A stretch of 64,000 nt of DNA from Pseudomonadota bacterium (GTDB lineage Bacteria; Desulfobacterota; Binatia; Binatales; Binataceae), in assembly GCA_021324755.1 (NCBI GenBank), contig JAJPIL010000006.1:113109-177108 (forward strand), given 5' to 3'. The notes under the pieces are model-generated. The model was not told where the DNA came from, ran no database searches, and saw only the letters and a list, made by a program, of their open reading frames with translations. Positions within the stretch are counted from its first letter, which is position 1, and every line of letters starts with the position of its first letter. Shown in pieces: positions 16,219 through 25,022 of the stretch. The position numbers and the translations under genes are program-made.

Positions 16219-17367
16219 ATGAAGATAACACTAAGCTGTATCAAGGCTGACGTAGGCGCGATCGGGGGGCATATCAGGCCCAGCATGCGACTTCGGGAGG
16301 CGGTCGAAAATTTCGTTCGCCAAAAGGGCAAGAAGCTACTCCTGAGTTTTCATGTTAATTCTGCCGGCGACGATATCGCAATTCTGATGGTTCATCAGCG
16401 TGGCGTGGACGACCCTGAAATCCATCAGCTGGCCTGGGACGCTTTTGTCGAAGGCACACGCGTCGCCAAGGAGCAGGGACTTTACGGCGCTGGTCAAGAC
16501 CTGCTCAAAGACGCTTTCTCGGGCAACGTCAAAGGATTGGGGCCTGGGTCGGCAGAAATGGAATTCGAAGAACGTCCTAATGAGCCCTTTTTACTTTTTA
16601 CCGCAGATAAGACCAACCCAGGGGCGTTCAACCTTCCGTTGTATCTAGCCTTCGCCGACCCGATGTATTGTGCGGGTTTTCTACTTTCGCCCAAGATGGC
16701 CAAGGGCTTTACGTTTACTATCATGGACGTCAACTACACCGAGGGCGACCGAGTGATCGAGCTAAACGCCCCCGAAGAGCTTTACGATATTGCGTGCCTA
16801 CTGCGTGACAACGAGCGTTTCGTTATCGAATCGATTCGCAGCCGCACGACTGGGGAGATCGCTGCGGTAGTTTCGACTTCGCGCCTCCACAACATTGCGG
16901 GAACGTACACGGGCAAGGACGACCCGGTGGCGATCGTTCGCACGCAGGGTGTCTTTCCGGCCACGGGCGAGGTTTTGTCGCCATTCCGAATCGGTCATTA
17001 CGTAGCTGGAACGATGCGCGGCAGCCACAACGGACCGCTGATGCCGGTCAAACAAAACAGCACGATTTCCTTCTTCGACGGGCCGCCGATCGTCACTGGT
17101 GCGGCGTTCTGCGTCCATCAAGGGATACTGACCGAGCCTGTCGACGTGTTCGACCATCCGTTCTGGGATTGGGTACGTAACAACGTCGCGCAAAAGGCGG
17201 CCGAAATAAGAATGCAGGGGTTCTCGGGCCCAGCGATGCTGCCGTATGCCGAGCTAGAGTACGGAGGCGTGGTCGAAAAGATGAACCAGCTCGATCGTCG
17301 CTTCGTGATTCGCGCTGAGAAACACGCCGATCGCGCTGCCGCGGGCCGGGAGAAGAGAGCCGTTTGA
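16219..17367 (+). CDS. Bifunctional fructose-1,6-bisphosphate aldolase/phosphatase (archaeal type)
   Basis: This 382-residue enzyme condenses dihydroxyacetone phosphate and glyceraldehyde-3-phosphate to fructose-1,6-bisphosphate and then dephosphorylates it, making gluconeogenesis unidirectional. Visible hallmarks are DVGAIGGH (11-18, metal ligands), AGDD (49-52), and TYTGKDDPVAIVRTQG with Tyr230 and Lys233, which match the catalytic Tyr and Schiff-base Lys of the archaeal enzymes. Length and motif spacing agree with the family. The gene is preceded by a strong GGGAGGGAG ribosome site and stands alone after a 563-nt spacer. The family is common in archaea and is also found in some bacteria, often thermophilic or autotrophic. 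Confidence 0.96.
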   Translation: MKITLSCIKADVGAIGGHIRPSMRLREAVENFVRQKGKKLLLSFHVNSAGDDIAILMVHQRGVDDPEIHQLAWDAFVEGTRVAKEQGLYGAGQDLLKDAFSGNVKGLGPGSAEMEFEERPNEPFLLFTADKTNPGAFNLPLYLAFADPMYCAGFLLSPKMAKGFTFTIMDVNYTEGDRVIELNAPEELYDIACLLRDNERFVIESIRSRTTGEIAAVVSTSRLHNIAGTYTGKDDPVAIVRTQGVFPATGEVLSPFRIGHYVAGTMRGSHNGPLMPVKQNSTISFFDGPPIVTGAAFCVHQGILTEPVDVFDHPFWDWVRNNVAQKAAEIRMQGFSGPAMLPYAELEYGGVVEKMNQLDRRFVIRAEKHADRAAAGREKRAV

Positions 17368-17417
17368 GTCGCTCGGGCGGTCGACTTCGCGTCACGTCGC
17401 AGGGTTAATTCGCGAAA

Positions 17418-17443
17418 TGGCAGGCGCAGGGGCGCGCCTGCCA
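17418..17443. terminator. Strong hairpin between convergent genes
   Basis: TGGCAGGCGC (17418-17427) and GCGCCTGCCA (17434-17443) form a perfect 10-bp stem with a 6-nt loop, 51 nt after the FBP aldolase/phosphatase stop. There is no T-run on either side, so it may stabilise an RNA end rather than terminate by itself. It lies between convergent genes, where a bidirectional terminator is expected. Confidence 0.45.
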
Positions 17444-17601
17444 GGTGCACAACCAATCGCTGGGCGGCGCGGGCGGCGGGCTTTTGTGCGGCCGGTCAAT
17501 GGGGTATCACGGCCGCTCGCTCGAGCGTAACGTAACCAAACTGCAAGTAGGCAAAAGCCTCTGTCGCTCGCGACGACGCCCGTACTGAATGCACCTTGCG
17601 C

Positions 17602-18072
17602 TTACCCGATACGGCCTAGCTGCCGTAATGCTTCGTAAAGTACGATCGCCACGGCATTGGCGAGGTTCAGGCTTCGGACTCGAGGCTCAAAAAGCGGAAT
17701 TACGTAGGTTCTGTCCATCCGCGTCCTGAGAAATTCGGCGCCCAGCCCGGTCGTCTCGCTGCCGAAAACGAGGAAGTCCCCAGCCTGGAATCGTGCATTG
17801 ACGTAAGTCGTCGAGACGCGCGCAGAGAAAAACTTCATTCTTCGTTCGTCGAATTTCTCGGCGAAGACCTCCCACGAAGGGTAAGTTCGGAGATCGACGA
17901 GCGGCCAATAGTCGAGCCCGGCCCGCTTGAGATAGCGATCTTCGAGAGAAAACCCAAGCGGCCCGACCAGATGTAGACGGCTTTTGGTGGCCGCCGTCAG
18001 GCGAGCGATCGAGCCCGTGTTCTGTGGTATTTGTGGGCGTAGCAGTACGACGTTGAGAAGTGGTTCGCTCAA
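17602..18072 (-). CDS. trmL: tRNA (cytidine(34)-2'-O)-methyltransferase, SPOUT family
   Basis: The 156-residue protein methylates the ribose of the wobble base in tRNA-Leu. Its SPOUT-fold motifs are visible: PQIPQNTGSIAR (13-24), VFGSETTGLG (about 102-111) and RSLNLANAVAIVLYEALRQ near the C-terminus, which forms the SAM-binding knot. Length is typical of TrmL/YibK. It is the last gene of a leftward cluster with dtd and a DUF1285-like gene, 26 nt after the latter. Confidence 0.94.
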   Translation of the reverse strand: MSEPLLNVVLLRPQIPQNTGSIARLTAATKSRLHLVGPLGFSLEDRYLKRAGLDYWPLVDLRTYPSWEVFAEKFDERRMKFFSARVSTTYVNARFQAGDFLVFGSETTGLGAEFLRTRMDRTYVIPLFEPRVRSLNLANAVAIVLYEALRQLGRIG

Positions 18073-18098
18073 GCGGTTTCTCTCTCGTTACGAATAGG

Positions 18099-18581
18099 TC
18101 AGCTAGTCGTTTCACCCGTCGGTGCAGCCTCGAGCAAGTAACGCCGCTCCTTGGTAACGAAGTAAACGTTACCTTGAGCGTCCTCCTCGAAACAGGCGCT
18201 TAGATGATAGTAAGCCGGGCGCAAAAATCGGGCCTTGTAGCGGCCGTTTTTGACCTTGCAGTAAAGTACATTCTCGCTGCCGACTTCAAGGGTCGAAGGA
18301 TCCAATGGCTCGCGTTCGCCGTCGTTGAGGACCAAGACAAAACCTGTCTGCGCGTCTCCTTCCACGGTACGAACGACATAGGGGGTGTCTTCGACTGTAA
18401 CGGTTGCGCGTTCTTCGCCTAGTTCCAGAAAGTAGCTCCCGTCAGGCGCTTGTCGAAGATGCCGACTGAAGAGCAAAGCGATCCGGGCGTTATCGATTCG
18501 TTCGCCGTCTGTATACCAATTGCCGTCGCGGCCAAAGGAGATTCGGCCCGACTCGATCGGATAAAAGCCAGCTTTAGCCAT
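18099..18581 (-). CDS. DUF1285-like protein
   Basis: This 160-residue soluble protein contains ISFGRDGNWYTDGERIDN followed by ALLFSRHLRQAPDGSYFLE and VEDTPYVV, an order of motifs like that of DUF1285 proteins. The function of that family is unknown. Its start overlaps the end of dtd by 8 nt, and trmL follows 26 nt later, so it is embedded in a small operon for tRNA editing and modification. This link suggests, but does not prove, an RNA- or translation-related role. Confidence 0.6.
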   Translation of the reverse strand: MAKAGFYPIESGRISFGRDGNWYTDGERIDNARIALLFSRHLRQAPDGSYFLELGEERATVTVEDTPYVVRTVEGDAQTGFVLVLNDGEREPLDPSTLEVGSENVLYCKVKNGRYKARFLRPAYYHLSACFEEDAQGNVYFVTKERRYLLEAAPTGETTS

Positions 18582-19038
18582 TGCCTCGATCAGCGCGAGT
18601 GTCGAAAAAGATGGTAACTGGACCGTCGTTGATAAGGTGCACCTTCATCATTGCGCCAAATTCGCCCAGCCCGACCTTGATTCCCTCGGCTCGACATCTG
18701 TTGGCGAAGTCCTGGTAGAGATGGCGTGCCTCTTCGGGCTTTGCCGCCCTGACGAACGACGGACGTCGACCGCGGCTTAGATCTGCAAGCAGCGTGAACT
18801 GTGACACGACGAGCAGCTCCCCACGGACATCTTTTAAGCTAAGGTTCATCTTTCCCGCGCTGTCAGCAAAGATGCGCATGCCCAGTATTCGGTCAGCAGC
18901 GATCGCGCTATCTCGCTCGGTATCGCCTTGTTCGACTCCTAATAGTACTAGCAGGCCGGGTCCGATCTTGCTGACCAGGCGCGTGTCGACAGTTACGGAA
19001 GCTTCGCTCACGCGTTGAATAACTGCTCGCACGTTCAA
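18574..19038 (-). CDS. dtd: D-aminoacyl-tRNA deacylase
   Basis: This 154-residue enzyme removes D-amino acids (and glycine from tRNA-Ala) from mischarged tRNAs. It has the N-terminal MNVRAVIQRVSEASVTVD block, the conserved SQFTLLAD motif (about 79-86) and the C-terminal INDGPVTIFFDTR carrying the Gly-cisPro type active-site loop. Length is normal for the DTD1 family. It is the first gene of the leftward dtd/DUF1285-like/trmL cluster. Confidence 0.96.
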   Translation of the reverse strand: MNVRAVIQRVSEASVTVDTRLVSKIGPGLLVLLGVEQGDTERDSAIAADRILGMRIFADSAGKMNLSLKDVRGELLVVSQFTLLADLSRGRRPSFVRAAKPEEARHLYQDFANRCRAEGIKVGLGEFGAMMKVHLINDGPVTIFFDTRADRGNG

Positions 19039-19207
19039 GCCCTTTTCACGAGCACAAGCCTGTTAGACCTAATGGCGTCACTGAGCGGCGACGCGCCGCT
19101 GGCCTTTCCTCCGAGCTCCTGCGTCGCGGTGATAGTAGCGAAAACCAGCTTTTGACCAAAACGTTTCGACAACGCGTTTGTAGGCCCGTTATCCATGCTG
19201 TGCTTTT

Positions 19208-19218
19208 TATAGTATACT
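19208..19218 (+). promoter_or_regulatory. Possible -10 box(es) just before lgt
   Basis: TATAGT (19208-19213) and TATACT (19213-19218) overlap and both match a -10 element, ending 10 nt before the lgt start codon. No good -35 hexamer is seen at the right distance. If used, the transcript would be leaderless or nearly so, and there is no ribosome site before the ATG, which is consistent with that. Confidence 0.35.
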
Positions 19219-19228
19219 GGAAAGCGCG

Positions 19229-20074
19229 ATGATTCCGATCTTGTTTCAGATTGGGCCAGTCAAGGTTTATAGCTATGGCCTGATGATCGCATTAGGCTTT
19301 CTTGCCGCAGATGTCGTTTTGCGGCGCGAGTTCGCGCGCCATGGGTATGGCGTCGAGTTGGCCTCGCGGCTGCTTTTATGGTCGCTTGTAGCCGGTCTAG
19401 TTGGCTCTCGGCTGTACGACATAGCGGATAACCTTCCTGTGTATCTGGCCGATCCGAAGTTGATGATTTTTTCTGGCTCCGGCTTCGTATTCTACGGTGG
19501 CCTGATCGGTGGAATCTTGGCCAGCGTCGTGTTTGCGCGCCTTTATAAGATTCCCTGGCTTCGGTTGGCCGATATGGCCGCGCCAGCGCTGCTTTTAGGG
19601 CATGCGATCGGGCGTCTGGGTTGCCAGCTTTCTGGGGATGGCGATTGGGGTTTGCCCTCTACGTTGCCGTGGGCGATGGCTTATCCGAACGCGATCGTAG
19701 GCTGGAACGCCCAGACCGTACTTACGCTGGATCGGTCGGGCCATCTAGTTTCCGGTTACTTTCCCGGCGTTCGCGTCCATCCGACGCCGGTCTACGAGTC
19801 GATTCTTTACGCTATCGGCTTTTATGTGCTGTGGGCGCTGAGGAGGCGGCTTGTCAAGGACGGCCAGATTTTTTACTTGTACCTCGTTCTTGCTGGCGCT
19901 GCGCGTTTCGTGGTCGAATTTGTGCGAATAAATCCGCGCGTGATGTTCGGCCTGACCGAAGCGCAAATAATTTCAGCGATGATGGTGGCCGTTGGGAGCG
20001 TGGGCCTTCTTGCGATTTACAGCACAGCCTCTAAGGTCGCCATTTCCGAGCGCTCTGCCGCTGTCGGTTCATGA
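19229..20074 (+). CDS. lgt: Prolipoprotein diacylglyceryl transferase
   Basis: The 281-residue inner-membrane enzyme transfers diacylglycerol from phosphatidylglycerol to the lipobox Cys of prolipoproteins. It has about seven membrane segments, the N-terminal YSYGLMIALGFL block, a GGLIGGI segment and the Lgt signature region HAIGRLGCQLSGDGDWG (about residues 127-143), plus HPTPVYES and RFVVEFVRINPR near the end. The stop overlaps the next start by 4 nt (ATGA), so it is coupled to the thioredoxin-like gene. Confidence 0.96.
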   Translation: MIPILFQIGPVKVYSYGLMIALGFLAADVVLRREFARHGYGVELASRLLLWSLVAGLVGSRLYDIADNLPVYLADPKLMIFSGSGFVFYGGLIGGILASVVFARLYKIPWLRLADMAAPALLLGHAIGRLGCQLSGDGDWGLPSTLPWAMAYPNAIVGWNAQTVLTLDRSGHLVSGYFPGVRVHPTPVYESILYAIGFYVLWALRRRLVKDGQIFYLYLVLAGAARFVVEFVRINPRVMFGLTEAQIISAMMVAVGSVGLLAIYSTASKVAISERSAAVGS

Positions 20075-20628
20075 TGCGAAATCGGTCAGTCGCAGTCTTG
20101 GGGTTGCTTTTGGTGCTAGGGGCGGTCGTTACGCTTCGGGAGTTCTCGCGGATGACCCGATCGAGCTCGCCGGTTTCGACGACGGTCAGTACGGGTAAGA
20201 TGGCCAGCGATTTTACACTTACGGACCTCAACGGCCAGCAAATTTCGCTTGCGTCGTTGCGGGGCAAAGTTGTGTTTCTAAATTTTTGGGCGACTTGGTG
20301 CGAGCCGTGCCGCGTAGAAATGCCATCGATGGAGCGCTTGCATAAGGCGTTTGCAGGGCGACCGGACTTCGTCATGCTTGCAATAAGCCAGGATGCCAAG
20401 GGCAAAGAGGTCGTCTTGCCTTACATCCGCAAGCATGGCTACGACTTCGAGGTGCTTTTGGACCCTGACGGCAAGGTAGCGCAGGCTTACGACGTCTCCG
20501 GGGTTCCCGAAACGTTTATCATCGACCGCGACGGGCGAATCGTCGCCCATCATTTGGGCGCTTTCGACTGGTCGCGCGATGACGTACGCGAGGCGCTGCG
20601 CGAACTTCTCGACGCACAACCCGGTTAA
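20071..20628 (+). CDS. TlpA/ResA-like thioredoxin-fold protein
   Basis: This 185-residue protein has an N-terminal membrane anchor (about residues 6-23) and a periplasmic thioredoxin domain with the redox motif WCEPC (Cys77, Cys80) and a cis-Pro in GVPET. The block FLNFWATWCEPCRVEMPSME is characteristic of the TlpA/ResA/AhpC-TSA group, which reduces disulfides on apocytochrome c or other exported proteins. It is translationally coupled to lgt. Confidence 0.92.
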   Translation: MMRNRSVAVLGLLLVLGAVVTLREFSRMTRSSSPVSTTVSTGKMASDFTLTDLNGQQISLASLRGKVVFLNFWATWCEPCRVEMPSMERLHKAFAGRPDFVMLAISQDAKGKEVVLPYIRKHGYDFEVLLDPDGKVAQAYDVSGVPETFIIDRDGRIVAHHLGAFDWSRDDVREALRELLDAQPG

Positions 20629-20714
20629 GTCGTAGGGCTTCTTTTCTTGTAGTTTTCGTTATGATTAAGTTTTGACATGGCTGGTCTAAAAGTGGGCTTT
20701 TCGGCAGGAGTTAG

Positions 20715-22178
20715 ATGTCCGTGATTAAAGGTAGTCGGTTAACTCTGAATCGGCGGCTTTTAGTCTTCGTCGTGCTGGCCATTGCGCTGTTCTTCGTCTT
20801 TAGCGGGTATGGCGGCAAACGCGCCCAAGCTCTACCTGACGATGCATACGAACAGCTTCAGATTTTCGCCAATGTACTTGCTATCGTGCAAAAGAACTAT
20901 GTGGAACCAGTCACCACAAAGCAGTTAGTCCAAGGCGCTATTTCCGGGATGTTGTCGTCATTGGACCCGCACAGCGCCTACCTAACGCCCGACCTCTACA
21001 AGGACTTGCAAGTAGAGACCCGTGGGACCTTCGGCGGCTTAGGCCTCGAAATAACGATTAAAGATGGGGTTTTGACGGTTGTCTCGCCCATCGAGGATAC
21101 GCCGGCGTATCGAGCCGGAATCAAGGCGGGCGACCAGATAATCAAGATCAACGATAACTTCACCAAGGACATGAGCCTAACTGAGGCGGTCAAGCAGATG
21201 CGCGGTCCAAAAGGTACTACCGTGCGCTTGACCATCCATCGCGAGGGGGTGCCACAGCTTTTTACCGTCACGCTCACCAGAGATATCATCCGAATCCAGT
21301 CTGTGAAGTTTAAAACGCTCAAGAACGGAATCGGCGACATAAGGATAACGTCTTTTCAAGAGAATACTGACGAGAACGTTCATGAGGCTTTAGAGAAACT
21401 GGCCAAAGCTGACGGCGGCAAAATTAAAGGGCTGATTCTCGACCTGCGCGATAACCCTGGCGGTCTGCTGAACCAGGCCGTGCGAGTGGCTGGTGAATTT
21501 CTCAACGGCGGCCTAGTGGTGTACACCGAGGGGCGGACCGAAAGTCAACAACAAAAGTACTTCGCCCAGTCCCATCCCAACTTCTACGCATTTCCAATGG
21601 TCGTTTTGGTCAACAGCGGTAGCGCTAGCGCGAGCGAGATCGTCGCCGGGGCGCTCCAGGACCATCGCCGAGCAGTGATCGTCGGCACGCAGACCTTTGG
21701 CAAGGGTTCCGTGCAAACGATTCTGCCCTTGGACGACCGCTCGGCATTAAGGTTGACCACTGCCCGGTACTACACGCCCAACGGGCGCTCCATACAGGCC
21801 GTCGGTATTACGCCGGACGTAATCGTTGAAGAACCGCAGCCGACGGTTGCGATGGCTACTATACCCGGTGCGGTCGAAGAGCATCCGGTAATTCGCGAGA
21901 AAGATCTGCCCCATCACTTTACCAACGGGGAAAAAGAAGAGCCGAGCTCCGACCATCCGCCTAACAACGCTGAGCCGCCACGGGGAGCTCAGCCAGGCCC
22001 TGGAAGCAAGGCGCCGAAAGGCTCTGGTCAGCTCGAGGCAAAAGCTGGCGCTGGTGCAAAAGAACGAGACCTTCAGCTCGAACGTGCTATCGCTATTCTC
22101 GAGCACTGGGAAAGCGAAGGTAAGCCAATCCTCGCGAAGGCGGCGCCGATGCCTGGCGAGACTCAGGCGAAGCGTTAG
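20715..22178 (+). CDS. ctpA: Carboxyl-terminal processing protease (S41 family)
   Basis: This 487-residue protease has an N-terminal signal anchor (about 15-33), a PDZ domain (about 95-175, starting TFGGLGLEI) and the S41 catalytic domain with Ser305 in GSASASEIV and Lys330 in FGKGSVQT as the Ser-Lys dyad. It degrades or trims periplasmic proteins from their C-termini. After the catalytic domain is a tail of about 100 residues rich in Pro, Gly, Glu and Lys and of low complexity. The ATG is preceded by GGCAGGAG. Confidence 0.95.
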   Translation: MSVIKGSRLTLNRRLLVFVVLAIALFFVFSGYGGKRAQALPDDAYEQLQIFANVLAIVQKNYVEPVTTKQLVQGAISGMLSSLDPHSAYLTPDLYKDLQVETRGTFGGLGLEITIKDGVLTVVSPIEDTPAYRAGIKAGDQIIKINDNFTKDMSLTEAVKQMRGPKGTTVRLTIHREGVPQLFTVTLTRDIIRIQSVKFKTLKNGIGDIRITSFQENTDENVHEALEKLAKADGGKIKGLILDLRDNPGGLLNQAVRVAGEFLNGGLVVYTEGRTESQQQKYFAQSHPNFYAFPMVVLVNSGSASASEIVAGALQDHRRAVIVGTQTFGKGSVQTILPLDDRSALRLTTARYYTPNGRSIQAVGITPDVIVEEPQPTVAMATIPGAVEEHPVIREKDLPHHFTNGEKEEPSSDHPPNNAEPPRGAQPGPGSKAPKGSGQLEAKAGAGAKERDLQLERAIAILEHWESEGKPILAKAAPMPGETQAKR

Positions 22179-22604
22179 CTTTACAGCGGCAGCGGTATCT
22201 GCGCTCGTTCTGCCTTTACGAGCCAGTTTGCTCAACGCCTTTGGCGGGAAGCTATATTTAGTAGAACGTACCTGCTGCGCGGTTTATTAGCGCGCCGCCC
22301 GAGGTTTGTGCTCGGCTTTGTGTCAGCGTGCAGCGAAGGCCGAAGACTTACCCGTTGAATAGTTACTTTTCTTTGAAGCGGCCCTCTGACGACAAAGGCT
22401 TGCCGCTGATTGTCAGTATCTAAAGCGAAATCCCAGAGTGCCTACGCAGTGTCTTCCTTTCTACGATTTGCAACGAGCGCAAACGGCCGCCGAACGTAGC
22501 TAAGTTGTCGCGCCTCAGATTGCCCTTCCGCTGTCACGAGGAGCTTTGGCGGATTTGGCGAAAAGTCTAGGTTAGTTCGCGAGTTTCTGCTAGGGTTTGG
22601 GGGG
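22179..22604. other. Intergenic region between ctpA and xseA
   Basis: This 426-nt region has no supported gene. CCGAG/CTCGG at 22299-22315 forms a small hairpin followed by CTTTG, and GCGCG/CGCGC just before it a second one; together they could be a weak ctpA terminator. The xseA promoter must lie here, but no consensus pair stands out. Confidence 0.35.
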
Positions 22605-24221
22605 ATGGGGACATTCGTGCAAGCTCTGCCTCCTACGGGACAGCAGGTACCCGCTTTAACCGTCACGCAGCTTGTTCGTCGGGTCCGTAGCTCGCTTGAG
22701 GAGGCTGTTCCGCAATGCTGGGTTGTGGGAGAAGTTTCTAACGCGAGGCGGAGCACCTCTGGCCATCTTTACTTTACCCTCAAGGACGCCCATAGCGCGA
22801 TCAACGTCGTGATGTTCAAGGCGGCGGCCGAACGGCTGCGCTTTAAGCTGGAAGACGGCCTTGAAGTACTTGTCTTAGGCCGTGTCAGCATATTCGAGCC
22901 GCGGGGGACGCTGCAACTTTATGTTGAAGTTGTCGAGCCTCGGGGAGTGGGGGCTCTTCAGATCGCGTTTGAGCAACTTAAGCGCAAGCTTGAGCAACAG
23001 GGGTTCTTTCGGGCCGAGCGCAAGCGTCCGTTGCCTTTTTTCCCCCGTGCGGTCGGGATTGTGACTGCGACCAGCGGAGGGATCGGTGGCGCCGGCAGTG
23101 CTGCGCTCAATGACATGCTGAAAATAATCTTCTCGCGCAATCCCAACGCCCACGTCATTATCAGCCCTTCGAAAGTGCAAGGAGAGGGCGCTGCGGCAGA
23201 GATCGCGGCTGCGCTGGATGCCCTCAATGAGTACGGTCGTGTCGACGTAATTATCGTGGGCCGCGGAGGCGGTTCGCTCGAGGATTTGTGGCCGTTCAAC
23301 GAGGAGGTGGTGGCGCAGGCAATCTTCAGGTCGCGCATCCCGGTAGTCTCCGCCGTGGGGCATGAGGTCGACTACACGATAGCTGATCTGGTTGCTGACT
23401 GTCGCGCACCAACGCCTACGGCCGCGGCGCAGATGGTGATGCCGAGCAAGGCGGAGCTTCAAGCGCAGATCGCCCGTCTGCAGGCTATGTTGACACGGGC
23501 GATACAAGACAAAATCGCCGATGCGCGAAACGACCTATTGGAGCTCGAGCGTAGGCTTGGCGATCCGCGGGTATTGGTTCGTGATGCGCGCCAGAGCGTT
23601 GATGAGCAGGCACAAGATTTGATCGTCGCTCTACGTCGTACGGCTCAAACTTACCGTCAACGCCTTGAAGCAGCATCATTGCGACTAAAACCCCCGCTTG
23701 GGTCGGTGCGCGAAGCGCGACTTAAGTTGAGCCGGGCTTTGGTCGTTTTGGGCGGCTCCCTTAATACGTGCGTTCAGGGTCGTCGTCTGCTGCTAGACCG
23801 CTTAAGCGTGGCCCTCAGAGAGAATTGCAAAAGAGGGATTGAGCGCTTTCGCTTGCGGTTTCGACCCGTAGCACAGCGCCTAGAAGAGGCGTCCAAAGCG
23901 GCCGTTGCGCGCAACCGCTTGCGGATGGCCGAACTGTGTTCGCGCCTTGACTCGCTATCGCCTCTGCGCGTGCTCGAGCGTGGATATGCCGTGGTGGTCC
24001 AAAAGCGAACCGGCACAGCGCTTATCGACGCAGCTCATGTAAGACCCGGGGATCTACTGGATATCCGGTTGCATCGGGGTATGCTGAGGGCGAAGACACT
24101 TGCCGTCACCCTGAGACGACGCGAAGAGTCGGGACCGAATGGTCAGACTGCAAAAGCGGATGCAGGCACGCCGTTAGAAGATCGGTTGAAACAACAGTCA
24201 GAGGAGCGAGCTAAAGTTTAG
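22605..24221 (+). CDS. xseA: Exodeoxyribonuclease VII large subunit
   Basis: The 538-residue protein has an N-terminal OB-fold (about 15-110, with CWVVGEVSN and HLYFTLKDA) and the catalytic exonuclease VII domain from about 130 (VGIVTATSGG, then DVIIVGRGGGSLEDLWPFNEE and SAVGHEVDYTIADLVAD). With the small subunit XseB it degrades single-stranded DNA from both ends. The long helical C-terminal part and an extra ~50-residue polar tail make it longer than E. coli XseA (about 456). No xseB is seen next to it. The ATG follows GGGGGG. Confidence 0.94.
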   Translation: MGTFVQALPPTGQQVPALTVTQLVRRVRSSLEEAVPQCWVVGEVSNARRSTSGHLYFTLKDAHSAINVVMFKAAAERLRFKLEDGLEVLVLGRVSIFEPRGTLQLYVEVVEPRGVGALQIAFEQLKRKLEQQGFFRAERKRPLPFFPRAVGIVTATSGGIGGAGSAALNDMLKIIFSRNPNAHVIISPSKVQGEGAAAEIAAALDALNEYGRVDVIIVGRGGGSLEDLWPFNEEVVAQAIFRSRIPVVSAVGHEVDYTIADLVADCRAPTPTAAAQMVMPSKAELQAQIARLQAMLTRAIQDKIADARNDLLELERRLGDPRVLVRDARQSVDEQAQDLIVALRRTAQTYRQRLEAASLRLKPPLGSVREARLKLSRALVVLGGSLNTCVQGRRLLLDRLSVALRENCKRGIERFRLRFRPVAQRLEEASKAAVARNRLRMAELCSRLDSLSPLRVLERGYAVVVQKRTGTALIDAAHVRPGDLLDIRLHRGMLRAKTLAVTLRRREESGPNGQTAKADAGTPLEDRLKQQSEERAKV

Positions 24222-24581
24222 CCTTACCGCTTCTTCGAGGAAGTAGTGTGTCGTAGGCTACGCCTGGCGCTAGCTTTACATCCAGGGCGAAGCTTCTCTA
24301 TCTTTAGGGCAAAAGCGTGCCACCTGGGTAAAGAGAAACTCGGGAGAGGCAGGAGGCTAATATTCGGTGTTTTGTCACATACCTGGTTCGCTCGCTTGGA
24401 CGATGCGAAAAAGGGACGAGGACAACTCGGTCGGACCGCGGTCTACGCGCGCCAATCGCGCCCTGATGACTGAGTCGACAAGAGCTTTGTAGGTTCTAGA
24501 TGATGAAGAATACGTTCTGTAGACCACGCGATCTTTGTTCGGTGAGTCTCTAAGGACGACGCGAACTAGAAACTTGCAAAT
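24222..24581. other. Intergenic region between xseA and VanZ-like gene
   Basis: This 360-nt region has no supported gene. No xseB-like sequence is found here in any frame. A GCCACCTGGG...GGGAGAGGC stretch at about 24318-24349 recalls parts of known riboswitches but lacks the required rest. A 75-residue frame from 24246 has no recognisable content. Confidence 0.35.
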
Positions 24582-25022
24582 ATGCCTTCCAAGAATTCGT
24601 TTAAGATTTGGCTCCCACCGCTTCTTTGGGCGCTCTGCATTTGGACGTTTTCAAGCTCCCTTTTCACTGCTAAACACACTGCCAGTGTAATCGAGCCGGT
24701 GTTGCGTTGGCTTTTGCCCAATTGCTCGGTTGCGACCATTCATTTCTTGCACCATCTGATTCGTAAGTGCGGACATCTCAGCGAGTATGCGATTTTTTTC
24801 TGGCTTCTGGCCCGCGGCCCACTGCGGCATTCGCCGGCGACAGCTTTGGTTTTGTGCGCTCTTTACGCAGTGCTGGACGAAACCCATCAGATTTACGTAC
24901 CCGGGCGAACTCCGTCGCCCTACGACGTAGGTATCGACTTCAGCGGAGCGCTTGCAAGCCACATGTTGCGCTTGGCCAAAGAGGCATGGACGGGCATCAC
25001 TCCGCTCTCGGGCGCGCCGTGA
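24582..25022 (+). CDS. VanZ-like family membrane protein
   Basis: This 146-residue protein has four membrane segments and the VanZ-like motif pattern: KCGHLSEYAIFFWLL (about 64-78) and LDETHQIYVPGRTPSPYDVGID near the C-terminus. The VanZ family includes a teicoplanin-resistance protein and phosphotransbutyrylase-like names, but most members have no known role. Its 3' end overlaps the convergent GST gene by 26 nt. Confidence 0.88.
   Translation: MPSKNSFKIWLPPLLWALCIWTFSSSLFTAKHTASVIEPVLRWLLPNCSVATIHFLHHLIRKCGHLSEYAIFFWLLARGPLRHSPATALVLCALYAVLDETHQIYVPGRTPSPYDVGIDFSGALASHMLRLAKEAWTGITPLSGAP

Noticed and set aside
24318-24349. A cobalamin-riboswitch-like fragment (GCCACCTGGG...GGGAGAGGC)
   Set aside because: The conserved core and the B12 box are missing, and the downstream VanZ-like gene has no link to B12.
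24246-24473. A candidate xseB after xseA
   Set aside because: The 75-residue frame has none of the helical XseB pattern and is Arg/Gly/Leu-rich noise.
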